This document shows positions 25,195-32,890 of a stretch of 43,824 nucleotides of DNA, one piece after another (the stretch's first letter is position 1; every line of letters begins with the position of its first letter). The position numbers and the translations under genes are program-made. The DNA is from Burkholderiales bacterium (GTDB lineage: Bacteria; Pseudomonadota; Gammaproteobacteria; Burkholderiales; SG8-41). The notes below the pieces were generated by a model, which did not search any database, was not told where the DNA came from, and saw nothing but the letters and a program-made list of their open reading frames with translations. The DNA is taken from assembly GCA_019749945.1 (NCBI GenBank), contig JAIEPF010000005.1:1-43824 (forward strand), in the 5' to 3' direction.

Positions 25195-25563
25195 ATGAGC
25201 AAGGAAAAGAAACAGGTCACGGTGGGCAGGATTGCCGATTTTCCGGTGGGCAAATGCACGGTTGTCGAGATTGACGGCAGGGAAATCGGCATCGCCCGGC
25301 TGAAAAACGGCGAATACCGCGCGGTTCGCAATCATTGCCCGCACAAGGGGGCGCCGGTGTGCAAAGGATTCATTTCGGGGACCATGGTGCCGGGCGCGGT
25401 GGGCGAACTCGTTTACGGCCGCGATGGCGAGATCTTGGTGTGCCCGTGGCACGGTTATGAATTTGACCTCGCCACAGGGGCGGTGATTTACCAGGAGTCG
25501 TCGGAAAAGCTGCTCATGTACCCGGTGGAAATCAGGAACGGCGAAGTTGTCGTGACGGTTTAG
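25195..25563 (+). CDS. Rieske [2Fe-2S] ferredoxin
   Basis: This 122-residue single Rieske domain has cluster ligands Cys48 and His50 ('NHCPHKGAPVC') and Cys83 and His86 ('LVCPWHGYEF'). No signal peptide or catalytic oxygenase domain is present, so it is a soluble electron carrier of the HcaC/BphF or NirD type. It is the last gene of the rightward series. No ferredoxin reductase, oxygenase or nitrite-reductase gene accompanies it here, so its redox partners must be encoded elsewhere. An insert of about ten residues between the two ligand pairs ('FISGTMVPGAVGELVYGRDG') is longer than in minimal ferredoxins. Confidence 0.92.
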   Translation: MSKEKKQVTVGRIADFPVGKCTVVEIDGREIGIARLKNGEYRAVRNHCPHKGAPVCKGFISGTMVPGAVGELVYGRDGEILVCPWHGYEFDLATGAVIYQESSEKLLMYPVEIRNGEVVVTV

Positions 25564-25646
25564 GCGCCGCTGGTCGGATCGCCGGCATTTTCGGAGAAAA
25601 CCTGATGGAGATTCCGATGCAGGCGCCGGCAGCTGTTGTAAAAATG

Positions 25647-25672
25647 AATAAAAACAAATGGTTGTATTTATT
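25647..25672. terminator. AT-rich palindrome between convergent genes
   Basis: AATAAAAACAA (25647-25657), loop ATGG, TTGTATTTATT (25662-25672): an 11-base stem with one A-A mismatch. It sits between the convergent Rieske and CoA-transferase genes, the expected place for a bidirectional terminator. The stem is nearly all A-T, so it would be thermally weak. A protein-binding palindrome is an alternative. Confidence 0.35.
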
Positions 25673-25689
25673 CGCGGCGTGCTTGCCGC

Positions 25690-26907
25690 TCAGATCACGC
25701 CGGCGGCGAGCAGACGTTCGAGTTCGGGCGCGGTAATGCCAAGCTCGCCGTAGACCTCCGCGTTGTGCTCGCCGAGTGCCGGCCCGGCACGATGCACCGC
25801 CCCCGGCGTCGATGAAAAGCGCGGTACCACAGCCTGCATGCGCACCTCCCCCAGTTCGCTGTCGGCGACGCGGATTATTGCTTCGCGCGCCGTCAGTTGC
25901 GGATCCGTGAACACCTCGGAGATGTCGTAGATCGGTGAAAATCCGACCTCGTGGCGGTCGAGCCGCTCGCGCAGTTCAGTCATGCTGAGCTGGCGTATGG
26001 TGCTGGCAATGATGGCATCCAGCGCCTTGCTGTTGCGCAGCCTGGAAGGATTGTCGGCAAAGCGCGGATCGACGAGCAGCGCATCCAGCCCGAGCGCCGC
26101 GCAAAATCGTTCATAAATGCTTTGCGCCGAAATCGCGAGGGAAGCCCATTTGCCGTCGCGCGTGACATAGAGGTCGCCGGGCGCGGCGTACTGGCTGCGA
26201 TTGCCGGAGCGCCCGCGCACCACGCCGAGTTGGTCGTATTCGATGGCGAGAAAGTCGAGGATACGCAGCATGGATTCGGTCACCGAGCAGTCGATTTCCT
26301 GTCCGCGTTGCGCCGGATTTTTCTGCAGATCGTACAACACGGCCAGCACGCCGAGCGCGCCGAACAGGCCGCCAACAGCATCCGAGACCGGATAACCCAA
26401 ATGCAGCGGCGGCCCGTCCGCTTCGCCGCAGAGATGGGTGAATCCGCTCATGGCTTCAAATATGCGTGCAAACCCGGGCCGGTTGCAGTGCGGCCCGGTC
26501 TGGCCGAAACCGGTCATGCGCAGGATGACCAGCCGTGGATTGAGATCGTGCAGCCATTCGCGGGTGATGCCCCAGCGGTCGAGGGTGCCGGGGCGGAAAT
26601 TCTCCACCAGCACGTCCTGCGAGGGCAGGAGGCGGGCGAGCAGCGCGCGACCCTCTTCACGGCGCAGGTCCAGTGTGATCCCGCGTTTGTTGCGGTTGGT
26701 GACTTTCCACCACAGAGGCACGTTTTCCTTGTGCGGCGCGAGGGCGCGTAATGCATCGCCCTTCCCCGGCAGTTCGGTCTTGATCACGTTGGCGCCGAAA
26801 TCCGCCAGCAGCGTGGCGGCGAACGGCGCGGCAATGATCGTGGAGATGTCGAGCACGCGCAGGCCGGTGAGCGGTCCCTGCGCAGCGGCGTGGCGCCCGG
26901 CTGGCAT
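25690..26907 (-). CDS. Second class III (CaiB/BaiF) CoA-transferase
   Basis: The 405-residue product shows 'LRVLDISTIIAAPFAATLLA', 'LVENFRPGTLDRWG', 'MTGFGQTGPHCNRPGFARI', and catalytic Asp176 in 'GYPVSDAVGG' at the position used by formyl-CoA transferase. It is a clear paralogue, not a duplicate, of the enzyme at 18703-19929 and shares only family motifs with it. The next gene on this strand encodes a Bug receptor starting further upstream at 27942, so receptor and transferase read in the same direction with the receptor first (57 bases between them). Uptake of an acid followed by CoA activation is the natural reading. Substrate unknown. Confidence 0.9.
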   Translation of the reverse strand: MPAGRHAAAQGPLTGLRVLDISTIIAAPFAATLLADFGANVIKTELPGKGDALRALAPHKENVPLWWKVTNRNKRGITLDLRREEGRALLARLLPSQDVLVENFRPGTLDRWGITREWLHDLNPRLVILRMTGFGQTGPHCNRPGFARIFEAMSGFTHLCGEADGPPLHLGYPVSDAVGGLFGALGVLAVLYDLQKNPAQRGQEIDCSVTESMLRILDFLAIEYDQLGVVRGRSGNRSQYAAPGDLYVTRDGKWASLAISAQSIYERFCAALGLDALLVDPRFADNPSRLRNSKALDAIIASTIRQLSMTELRERLDRHEVGFSPIYDISEVFTDPQLTAREAIIRVADSELGEVRMQAVVPRFSSTPGAVHRAGPALGEHNAEVYGELGITAPELERLLAAGVI

Positions 26908-26964
26908 GTTCTCTGCTCTCCGTTCTGTTTTTCAGACCATCACGAGCGGCCTGTAGGCATTGGC

Positions 26965-27942
26965 CTACTGCGCCTTGATGTTCGCGGCCTTGATGACCTG
27001 TCCGTATTTGGCCTTGTCCGCCAGCACGGTCTGGCGCAGGGCCTCCGGCGTGCCGGGATCAATCTCCACTCCGGTGCTGACCAGAAAATCCACCACTTCC
27101 TTCATGTGCAACACGCGGTTGATCTCCCCATTCAGCTTCCTGACAATGGCTTGGGGCGTGCCTGCGGGCAGGAAAAATGCGAACCAGATGTTGGTGTTGA
27201 AATCCTTGTAACCCTGTTCGATCATGGTCGGCACATCCGGCAGCAGGGCGGCGCGTTTGGTGATGGTCAGTGCCAGCGGACGGATGCGGCCGGACTTGAC
27301 GTGGGGGATCGCCGGACCCATGCCGAGGTAGCCGAACTTGATCTCCTGGCCGCTGATCACCGCGGTCGTCACTGGCCCACCCCCCTTGTAGGCGACGTGG
27401 ATCATTTTCAGGCCGGTCATCATGTTCAGCAGCTCGCCGGACAAGTGCATGGGTGTACCGATGCCCGGGGACCCGAAGGGGATGCTTCCGCCCGGCTGTT
27501 TTTTCGCGTATTCCACCAGTTCCTTCACATTCTGCGCCGACAGCGATGGATGCACGGCGAGCAGGATCGGCGTGATCGTGCCCTGCGACACCGGCAGAAA
27601 ATCGCGTTCGACGTTGTAGGGCATATTGCCGAACAGATGCGGATTGACGGACATTTCGCGCGTCGAGCCGACGAACACGGTATGGCCGTCAGGTGTGCTG
27701 CGCGCGCTGATTTCGGCGGCGGCGATGCCGTTGGCGCTGCCGCGGTTATCCACCACCACCTGCTTGCCCCAGTTGTCGGTGATGCGCTGTGCGACGGTGC
27801 GCGCGAGGATGTCGGTGTTGCCGCCGGGGGCGTAGGGCACCACGAGGCGGATCGGCTTGTCGGGATAATTTTGCTGGGCGACTCCGGTAATCGGCGTCAG
27901 CACGACACAAGCCGCCATAAGGCATCTGATACGCTGATACAT
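26965..27942 (-). CDS. Bug/TctC-family periplasmic binding protein, third copy
   Basis: This 325-residue protein has a signal peptide (MYQRIRCLMAACVVL..., cleavage after Gly-Val-Ala-Gln). The hallmark 'YPDKPIRLVVPYAPGGNTD' and 'VDNRGSANGIAAAEI' are complete. ATG at 27942 is preceded by GGGGGAA with proper spacing; the ATG at 27954 has AGG directly abutting it and is less likely. It lies upstream of the second CoA-transferase on the same strand. No membrane subunits of a tripartite transporter are encoded in the window. Ligand unknown, probably a carboxylate. Confidence 0.9.
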   Translation of the reverse strand: MYQRIRCLMAACVVLTPITGVAQQNYPDKPIRLVVPYAPGGNTDILARTVAQRITDNWGKQVVVDNRGSANGIAAAEISARSTPDGHTVFVGSTREMSVNPHLFGNMPYNVERDFLPVSQGTITPILLAVHPSLSAQNVKELVEYAKKQPGGSIPFGSPGIGTPMHLSGELLNMMTGLKMIHVAYKGGGPVTTAVISGQEIKFGYLGMGPAIPHVKSGRIRPLALTITKRAALLPDVPTMIEQGYKDFNTNIWFAFFLPAGTPQAIVRKLNGEINRVLHMKEVVDFLVSTGVEIDPGTPEALRQTVLADKAKYGQVIKAANIKAQ

Positions 27943-28121
27943 GCGTTCCCCCATCCTGTTGATCGACCCGTAGCGGTACATTGCCGCGACGTTGTGTCGA
28001 AGTTATGCGGTGTGCCGGTAATCGGGACGGCGCACTCGGAGAATTCCAGTCTAGATGGTAATGCCTGCCATCGCAAGACTCGACTCGGCGGATTGTCCGG
28101 ACCGTATCCGGCGCCGGGCTG

Positions 28122-28988
28122 CTACTCGATGTTCTGGATCTGCTCGCGCATCTGCTCGATCAGCAGCTTGAGATCCATCGCCACGCGGGTGACCTCGATG
28201 TCCGCCGATTTCGAGCCCAGCGTGTTGGCTTCGCGGTTCAGTTCCTGCATCAGGAAATCAAGGCGTTTGCCCGATGCGCCGCCCTTGCCGACGATGCGCT
28301 GCAATTCGTCGAGGTGGGTCGCCAGTCGCGACAGTTCTTCATCGACGTCGATCTTATTGACGAACAGCGCGATTTCCTGGCGTACGCGTTCGTCATCGGA
28401 CGACACCAGCGCTTCCTTCAGCCGCGCATTCAGTTTTTCCTGGAAGGCCGCGATGATCATGGGCATCCGTGGTTGCACAACGGCGATGCGGCTGCGCATT
28501 TCCGCGGCACGCTCGAGGATGACCGCTGCCAGTTTTGCGCCTTCGCGCGCGCGCGCCGCGGTGAAGTCGCACAGGGCCTGGCGCATCAGTTCATGGGCTG
28601 TGGCGCGGAATTCATCGGCCGGCAGCGCGTCGGCACCGAGCATGCCGGGCCAGCGCAGGATGTCGGCCACGCCCAGCGGGCGCGCTTCGGGGAGTGCTGC
28701 ACGCGCGCGTGCGTTCAGCGCCAGCACCTGCGTGAGCAGCGTGGGGTCGAGTTCGGCGCTGCCCTGCGCACCGCTGCGCATGGCGTAGGAAATCCGGCAC
28801 TCGATCTTGCCGCGGCTGATCGCGCCCGAGATCGCTTCGCGCAGCGCCTGTTCGATGGTGCGCAGTTCATCCGGGATGCGGAAGGACACATCCAGGTAAC
28901 GGTGATTGACGGAGCGCAGTTCGACACTGACTGCGCCCCAGGCGAGTTCGCGGGTTGCGGCGGCGAAACCGGTCATGCTGTGGATCAT
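28122..28988 (-). CDS. yicC: YicC-family endoribonuclease-like protein
   Basis: The 288-residue protein (E. coli YicC 287) starts with the family hallmark 'MIHSMTGFA'. It has 'VELRSVNHRYLDVSFRIP' near 20-40 and ends with the C-terminal DUF1732 block, 'GKRLDFLMQELNREANTLGSK' of which the core FLMQELNRE is diagnostic. YicC has been described as an RNase affecting small-RNA turnover. The start at 28988 fits the family; the longer frame does not. It is divergent from rph across 53 bases. Its usual downstream partner gmk is not adjacent here: the catabolic block from 11089 to 27942 separates them. Confidence 0.94.
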   Translation of the reverse strand: MIHSMTGFAAATRELAWGAVSVELRSVNHRYLDVSFRIPDELRTIEQALREAISGAISRGKIECRISYAMRSGAQGSAELDPTLLTQVLALNARARAALPEARPLGVADILRWPGMLGADALPADEFRATAHELMRQALCDFTAARAREGAKLAAVILERAAEMRSRIAVVQPRMPMIIAAFQEKLNARLKEALVSSDDERVRQEIALFVNKIDVDEELSRLATHLDELQRIVGKGGASGKRLDFLMQELNREANTLGSKSADIEVTRVAMDLKLLIEQMREQIQNIE

Positions 28989-28999
28989 TGCGGGGGCTT

Positions 29000-29005
29000 T
29001 ATAAT
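29000..29005 (+). promoter_or_regulatory. -10 element for rph
   Basis: A perfect TATAAT lies 37 bases before the rph GTG, in the short gap between divergent yicC and rph. The matching -35 region (about 28976-28982) is poor, so activity would depend on the -10 or an activator. The start point would be near 29012, giving a leader of about 30 bases. Confidence 0.45.
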
Positions 29006-29041
29006 GAATACCCTTGAAACATAGCATATCGAAGGAGCACC

Positions 29042-29755
29042 GTGCGACCCAGCCAGCGCAAACCGGATGAACTGCGCGCCATCCGCATCACCCGCAATTA
29101 CACCTGCCATGCGGAAGGTTCGGTACTGATCGAATTCGGCGCCACCAAAGTGCTGTGCACCGCCAGCGTGCTGGAAAAACAGCCGCCGCATCTGCGCGGC
29201 AGCGAACGCGGCTGGGTCACCGCCGAATACGGCATGCTGCCGCGCTCGACCAACACCCGCACTGATCGTGAGGCGGCGCGCGGCAAACAGTCGGGCCGCA
29301 CCCAGGAAATCCAGCGCCTGATCGGACGCTCGCTGCGCGCGGTGGTGAACCTCGAGCAACTCGGTCCGCGCACCATCCATCTCGACTGCGACGTGCTGCA
29401 GGCCGATGGCGGCACGCGTACCGCAAGCATCACCGGCGCCTACGTCGCGCTGGCCGATGCGGTGAGCTTCCTGATCCGCGAAAAGCGCCTGACGGCATCG
29501 CCGCTGCGCGAATCCGTGGCCGCGGTGTCGGTCGGCGTGTACCAGGGCCAGCCGGTGCTGGATCTGGATTACGCCGAAGACTCCACCTGCGACACCGACA
29601 TGAACGTGGTGATGACCGAAGGCGGCGGCATGATAGAAATCCAGGGTACGGCCGAAGGTGCGCCGTTCAGCCGCAGCGAGATGCAGGCCATGCTCGACTT
29701 GGCGCAGCGCGGCATCGCGCAACTGGTGGCGGCGCAGCGTGCGGCTTTGGGATAA
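29042..29755 (+). CDS. rph: Ribonuclease PH
   Basis: The 237-residue phosphorolytic 3'-5' exoribonuclease trims tRNA 3' ends. Family motifs: '[12 protein letters not shown]' start, '[18 protein letters not shown]', '[20 protein letters not shown]' (phosphate and RNA binding), and '[20 protein letters not shown]'. Full length (E. coli 228-238). Translation begins at GTG, with AAGGAG seven bases upstream. It leads the rph-rdgB-hemW series, an order common in betaproteobacteria. An inverted-repeat element separates it from rdgB. Confidence 0.96.
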   Translation: MRPSQRKPDELRAIRITRNYTCHAEGSVLIEFGATKVLCTASVLEKQPPHLRGSERGWVTAEYGMLPRSTNTRTDREAARGKQSGRTQEIQRLIGRSLRAVVNLEQLGPRTIHLDCDVLQADGGTRTASITGAYVALADAVSFLIREKRLTASPLRESVAAVSVGVYQGQPVLDLDYAEDSTCDTDMNVVMTEGGGMIEIQGTAEGAPFSRSEMQAMLDLAQRGIAQLVAAQRAALG

Positions 29756-29777
29756 AACGAAACCCCAATTCAAGTTC

Positions 29778-29895
29778 AGCCACAGAGGCCACAGAGAAAA
29801 CCGGGATGCAACGGTTGCGCGGGATGGCCGTGCCTCACAAAGGTTTGCAGGTGTTGGTTTTGAAGTCCTCTGTGTTCTCTGTGACCTCTGTGGCT
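29778..29895. repeat. Inverted-repeat element with CTCTGTG units
   Basis: A 20-base arm (29778-29797, beginning AGCCACAGAGG) is matched by its reverse complement at 29876-29895 with a single mismatch, leaving 78 bases between. Inner AAAACC and GGTTTT extend the symmetry. The right arm contains three CTCTGTG units at 9-base spacing. Similar 'CACAGAGGACACAGAG' intergenic repeats occur in many environmental proteobacterial genomes. The element fills almost all of the rph-rdgB gap. No coding capacity is evident. Confidence 0.75.
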
Positions 29896-29914
29896 AACGC
29901 TTTTGACTTTCAAA

Positions 29915-30529
29915 ATGAACAAACTAGTCATCGCATCCAACAATCCCGGCAAGCTGCGCGAGATCGGCGCGATCCTCGCGCCGCTGGCGATCGAAGTCGT
30001 GCCGCAGGGCGCGCTGGGTGTCAGTGAAGCCGAGGAGCCGTACGGCACTTTTGTCGAAAACGCGCTGACCAAGGCGCGCCATGCCAGCCGTATTACCGGC
30101 CTGCCGGCGCTGGCCGATGATTCCGGTGTCTGTGTGCATGCGCTGGGCGGTGAGCCGGGTGTACATTCCGCGCGTTATGCCAAAGCGGCGGGCGGCGCGC
30201 AGCGTGATGACCAGGACCGGCGCAACAACGAAAAACTGCTGCAGGCACTGGCGAATGCCAGCGACCGCAGCGCGCATTATTACTGCGTGATCGTGCTGCT
30301 GCGCCACGCCGATGATCCGCAGCCGCTGATTGCCGAAGCGGAATGGCATGGCGAAATCCTCAAGGCGCCGCGCGGGCAGGGCGGTTTTGGTTACGATCCC
30401 CTGTTCCTGGTTCCGGAGTTGGGCAAGACCGGCGCCGAATTGCTGCCGGAAGAAAAAAACCGCGTCAGCCACCGCGGCCGGGCGCTGGCGCTGCTGGTCG
30501 AACGCCTGCGTAAGCTGCAAACGGCGTAG
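29915..30529 (+). CDS. rdgB: dITP/XTP pyrophosphatase (RdgB/HAM1 family)
   Basis: The 204-residue house-cleaning enzyme hydrolyses non-canonical purine triphosphates (dITP, XTP) to monophosphates. Signatures: 'LVIASNNPGKLREI' at the N-terminus, 'TFVENALTKARHAS', 'ALADDSGVCVHALGG' (metal site), 'GQGGFGYDPLFLVP' and 'NRVSHRGRAL'. ATG at 29915 matches the family start; the TTG four codons earlier is not needed. It is placed between rph and hemW, eight bases before the hemW ATG. No defects are seen. Confidence 0.95.
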   Translation: MNKLVIASNNPGKLREIGAILAPLAIEVVPQGALGVSEAEEPYGTFVENALTKARHASRITGLPALADDSGVCVHALGGEPGVHSARYAKAAGGAQRDDQDRRNNEKLLQALANASDRSAHYYCVIVLLRHADDPQPLIAEAEWHGEILKAPRGQGGFGYDPLFLVPELGKTGAELLPEEKNRVSHRGRALALLVERLRKLQTA

Positions 30530-30536
30530 CGGCGCC

Positions 30537-31721
30537 ATGACCACCCGCTCATCACTCATTACTCATCGCTCATCACCGCAGTTCAACGCCCTGCCGCCGC
30601 TGTCGCTGTACATCCACATTCCGTGGTGCGTGCGCAAATGTCCGTACTGCGATTTTAATTCGCACGAAGCGCGCGGTGAGTTGCCCGAGGATGAGTACGT
30701 CTCAGCGCTGTTGCTCGACCTCGAAGCCGCATTGCCGCGGGTCTGGGGTCGGCCGGTGCTGACCGTGTTCATCGGCGGCGGCACGCCCAGTCTGATCTCG
30801 GTGCGCGCGCTGGATGCCTTGCTCGCAGGCGTGCGTGCGCGGCTGCCGCTGGCGGCGGATGCCGAAATCACTCTGGAAGCCAATCCCGGCACCGTGGAGG
30901 CGGAAAAATTCGCCGGCTTTCGCGCCGCCGGCGTCAATCGTTTGTCACTGGGCATCCAGAGTTTCAACGACCGGCATCTGAAGGCACTGGGCCGCATCCA
31001 CGACGCGGCGGAAGCGCGCCGTGCCGCGGAACTTGCGCTGCGCAGCTTCGATAACGTCAACCTCGATTTGATGTACGCGCTTCCCGGGCAGACGCCGGAT
31101 GAAGCGGCCGCCGACATCGCGGCGGCAGTCGCCTATGCACCACAGCATCTGAGCGTGTACCACCTGACGCTGGAACCGAACACGTACTTTCATCGTTATC
31201 CGCCGGCGCTGCCCGATGACGATACTGCCGCGGAAATGCAGGACGCACTGGAGGCGCAACTGGCCGGCGCAGCTTACGAACACTATGAAACCTCCGCTTT
31301 TGCCCGCGCCGGCCGGCGCAGCAAGCACAATCTCAATTACTGGATGTTCGGCGACTACCTCGGCATCGGCGCCGGGGCGCACAGTAAAATATCTTTTAAA
31401 AACAATATATTACGTGAATCCCGCAACCGCCAGCCGAAAACCTATCTGGCGCAGGCCGCTGTCGGTGCAGTGATTCCCGAAACACGCGACGTCACACATG
31501 CGGAACTCCCGGGTGAATTCATGATGAATGCGTTGCGCATGAACCAGGGTTTTGATCTGTCGCTGTTCGCAGCGCGCACCGGGCTGGAGCTGACGCGTAT
31601 TCTGCCGGCACTGGACCAGGCCGAAACCCGCGGCCTGCTGACCCGCGACCATCAGCGCGCGGCGCCGACCCTGCTGGGCCGGCGATTCCTCAATGACTTG
31701 ATGCAACTATTCCTCGCCTGA
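30537..31721 (+). CDS. hemW: Radical-SAM haem chaperone HemW
   Basis: The 394-residue protein carries the radical SAM cluster motif 'CVRKCPYCDF' after 'LYIHIPWC'. It also has 'FIGGGTPSLI', 'LEANPGTVE', 'RLSLGIQSFNDRHLKALGR', and 'NLDLMYALPGQT'. The C-terminal HemN-like region ends 'FLNDLMQLFLA'. Such proteins, once called oxygen-independent coproporphyrinogen oxidases, deliver haem to respiratory enzymes. ATG at 30537, eight bases after the rdgB stop, is the only nearby start; the first 20 residues lie on a 7-base tandem repeat. A short AT-rich island (31385-31414) encodes 'ISFKNNILRE' at a place where relatives use other residues. Confidence 0.92.
   Translation: MTTRSSLITHRSSPQFNALPPLSLYIHIPWCVRKCPYCDFNSHEARGELPEDEYVSALLLDLEAALPRVWGRPVLTVFIGGGTPSLISVRALDALLAGVRARLPLAADAEITLEANPGTVEAEKFAGFRAAGVNRLSLGIQSFNDRHLKALGRIHDAAEARRAAELALRSFDNVNLDLMYALPGQTPDEAAADIAAAVAYAPQHLSVYHLTLEPNTYFHRYPPALPDDDTAAEMQDALEAQLAGAAYEHYETSAFARAGRRSKHNLNYWMFGDYLGIGAGAHSKISFKNNILRESRNRQPKTYLAQAAVGAVIPETRDVTHAELPGEFMMNALRMNQGFDLSLFAARTGLELTRILPALDQAETRGLLTRDHQRAAPTLLGRRFLNDLMQLFLA
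30547..30574 (+). repeat. Four 7-base tandem units at the hemW 5' end
   Basis: Units GCTCATC, ACTCATT, ACTCATC, GCTCATC run head to tail starting 10 bases after the hemW ATG. A 7-base unit is not a multiple of three, so gain or loss of one would shift the reading frame. Units are imperfect, which lowers slippage. Confidence 0.6.
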
Positions 31722-31745
31722 TACCGCCCATTGCGTTTCGGTATC
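31720..31745 (+). terminator. Hairpin at the hemW stop
   Basis: GATACCG (31720-31726, overlapping the TGA) pairs with CGGTATC (31739-31745) across a 12-base loop. No T-run follows. A weak candidate end for the rph-rdgB-hemW transcript; its right arm overlaps the spacer of the promoter proposed for the next gene. Confidence 0.3.
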
Positions 31746-31758
31746 GCGGGGCTAGAAT
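31731..31758 (+). promoter_or_regulatory. Sigma-70 promoter for the fourth Bug gene
   Basis: TTGCGT (31731-31736), 16 bases, TAGAAT (31753-31758). Transcription would begin near 31765, leaving a leader of about 100 bases that carries a short open frame. Confidence 0.42.
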
Positions 31759-31791
31759 AGGATCAATCGTTGTGCCGAAGAGGCGGGCGCA

Positions 31792-31869
31792 ATGAAAAAA
31801 ACGTGCACAAAAAAGCGCGCACAAAAACGGTTTCAAAACCAGCCTAAGCCATTAGAGGAGATTGCATGA
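31792..31869 (+). CDS. Possible 25-codon basic leader peptide
   Basis: An ATG at 31792, with AGAGG about ten bases upstream, opens a 25-residue frame (MKKTCTKKRAQKRF...EEIA). Its TGA (31867-31869) overlaps the start of the Bug receptor gene as ATGA. Seven of the first 13 residues are Lys or Arg. Position, Shine-Dalgarno and overlap resemble a translationally coupled leader, but a frame this short can arise by chance and I know no relative. It would lie entirely inside the 5' leader of the receptor mRNA. Confidence 0.3.
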   Translation: MKKTCTKKRAQKRFQNQPKPLEEIA

Positions 31870-32843
31870 ACAGCATCAAACACGGCGTCATTGCGTCGTT
31901 TATCGCAGTGACCGCGCTGGCGGGCGGTGCAGCCCAGGCCCAGGCCTACCCCAGCAAGCCCGTACGTTTTGTCGTGACTTATCCGGCGGGCGGCAGCTCG
32001 GACGCGATGGCGCGCATCATCGGCGTCAAGCTGACTGAATACTGGGGGCAGCAGGTGCTGGTCGAGTCACGCCCTGGCGCGGCCGGCGCGGTGGGCATGG
32101 AATACGCCGCCAAACAGCCGCCCGACGGCTACACCTTCCTGCTCGGCAACTTCGGCCCGGTGATCGCCAATCCGCTGATGACCCCGGTCAAATACAACGT
32201 GGCCAAGGATTTCGTGCCGGTATCGCAGATCACCCGCGCGGCGAATATCCTGGTGGTGCCGGTAACGCTGCCGGTCAAAAACGTCAGGGAACTGGTCGGG
32301 CTGGCGAAAAAGAATCCGGGCGTTCTGACCTACGCCACCAGCGGCCCGGGCAGCATGTCGCATCTCGCCGGCGAAATGTTCAAGCGCCTGGCCAAGGTGG
32401 ATGTGGTGACCGTGCCCTATCAGGGCGGCGTGTTCTCGATCGCCGCGGTGCAGGGCGGACACATCATGATGATGTTCTCGGATGCGCAGCCGGTAATGGC
32501 CAACATCCGCGCCGGCAAGCTGCGCGCGCTGGCGGTGACCAGCGCACAGCGCACGCCGTTCACGCCGGAGCTGCCGACACTGGCCGAGGAAGGCATCAAG
32601 GGTTTTGCCGCCGCCAACTGGTGGGGCATCCTGTTTCCGGCGGGTGTGCAGAAATCGATGATCGACAAGGTGTCGACCGATCTCGGCCGGGCGCTGGCCG
32701 ACAGCACAGTCAAGGAAAGGCTGGGTGCGCTGGGCGTGGAAGCCGTGCACAGCAACCCGCAGCAATTCGCGGCTTTCCTGGCGTCGGAAAACGAGATCTG
32801 GGGCAAGCTGATCAAGGAAGCCGGCATCAGCGGCATCCAGTAA
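31866..32843 (+). CDS. Bug/TctC-family periplasmic binding protein, fourth copy
   Basis: This 325-residue protein has a signal peptide (MNSIKHGVIASFIAV..., cleavage near Ala-Gln-Ala), then 'YPSKPVRFVVTYPAGGSSD', 'ESRPGAAGAVGMEYAAKQP' and 'PDGYTFLLGN'. GAGGAG precedes the ATG with ideal spacing. Unlike the other three copies it stands alone among core genes, between hemW and trmB, with its own promoter and a strong terminator, so it is a single-gene unit. Its ligand and permease are unknown; a sensory role is possible. Confidence 0.92.
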   Translation: MNSIKHGVIASFIAVTALAGGAAQAQAYPSKPVRFVVTYPAGGSSDAMARIIGVKLTEYWGQQVLVESRPGAAGAVGMEYAAKQPPDGYTFLLGNFGPVIANPLMTPVKYNVAKDFVPVSQITRAANILVVPVTLPVKNVRELVGLAKKNPGVLTYATSGPGSMSHLAGEMFKRLAKVDVVTVPYQGGVFSIAAVQGGHIMMMFSDAQPVMANIRAGKLRALAVTSAQRTPFTPELPTLAEEGIKGFAAANWWGILFPAGVQKSMIDKVSTDLGRALADSTVKERLGALGVEAVHSNPQQFAAFLASENEIWGKLIKEAGISGIQ

Positions 32844-32863
32844 AAAGAGGCGTTATAGCAATG

Positions 32864-32890
32864 ACGGCGGCCTGCGGGCCGCCGTTTTTT
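32864..32890 (+). terminator. Rho-independent terminator
   Basis: ACGGCGGCC (32864-32872), loop TGCG, GGCCGCCGT (32877-32885): a perfect 9-base stem that runs into six T residues (32885-32890). It ends the Bug receptor gene on the plus strand and touches the trmB stop codon. The best intrinsic terminator in the window. Confidence 0.92.
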
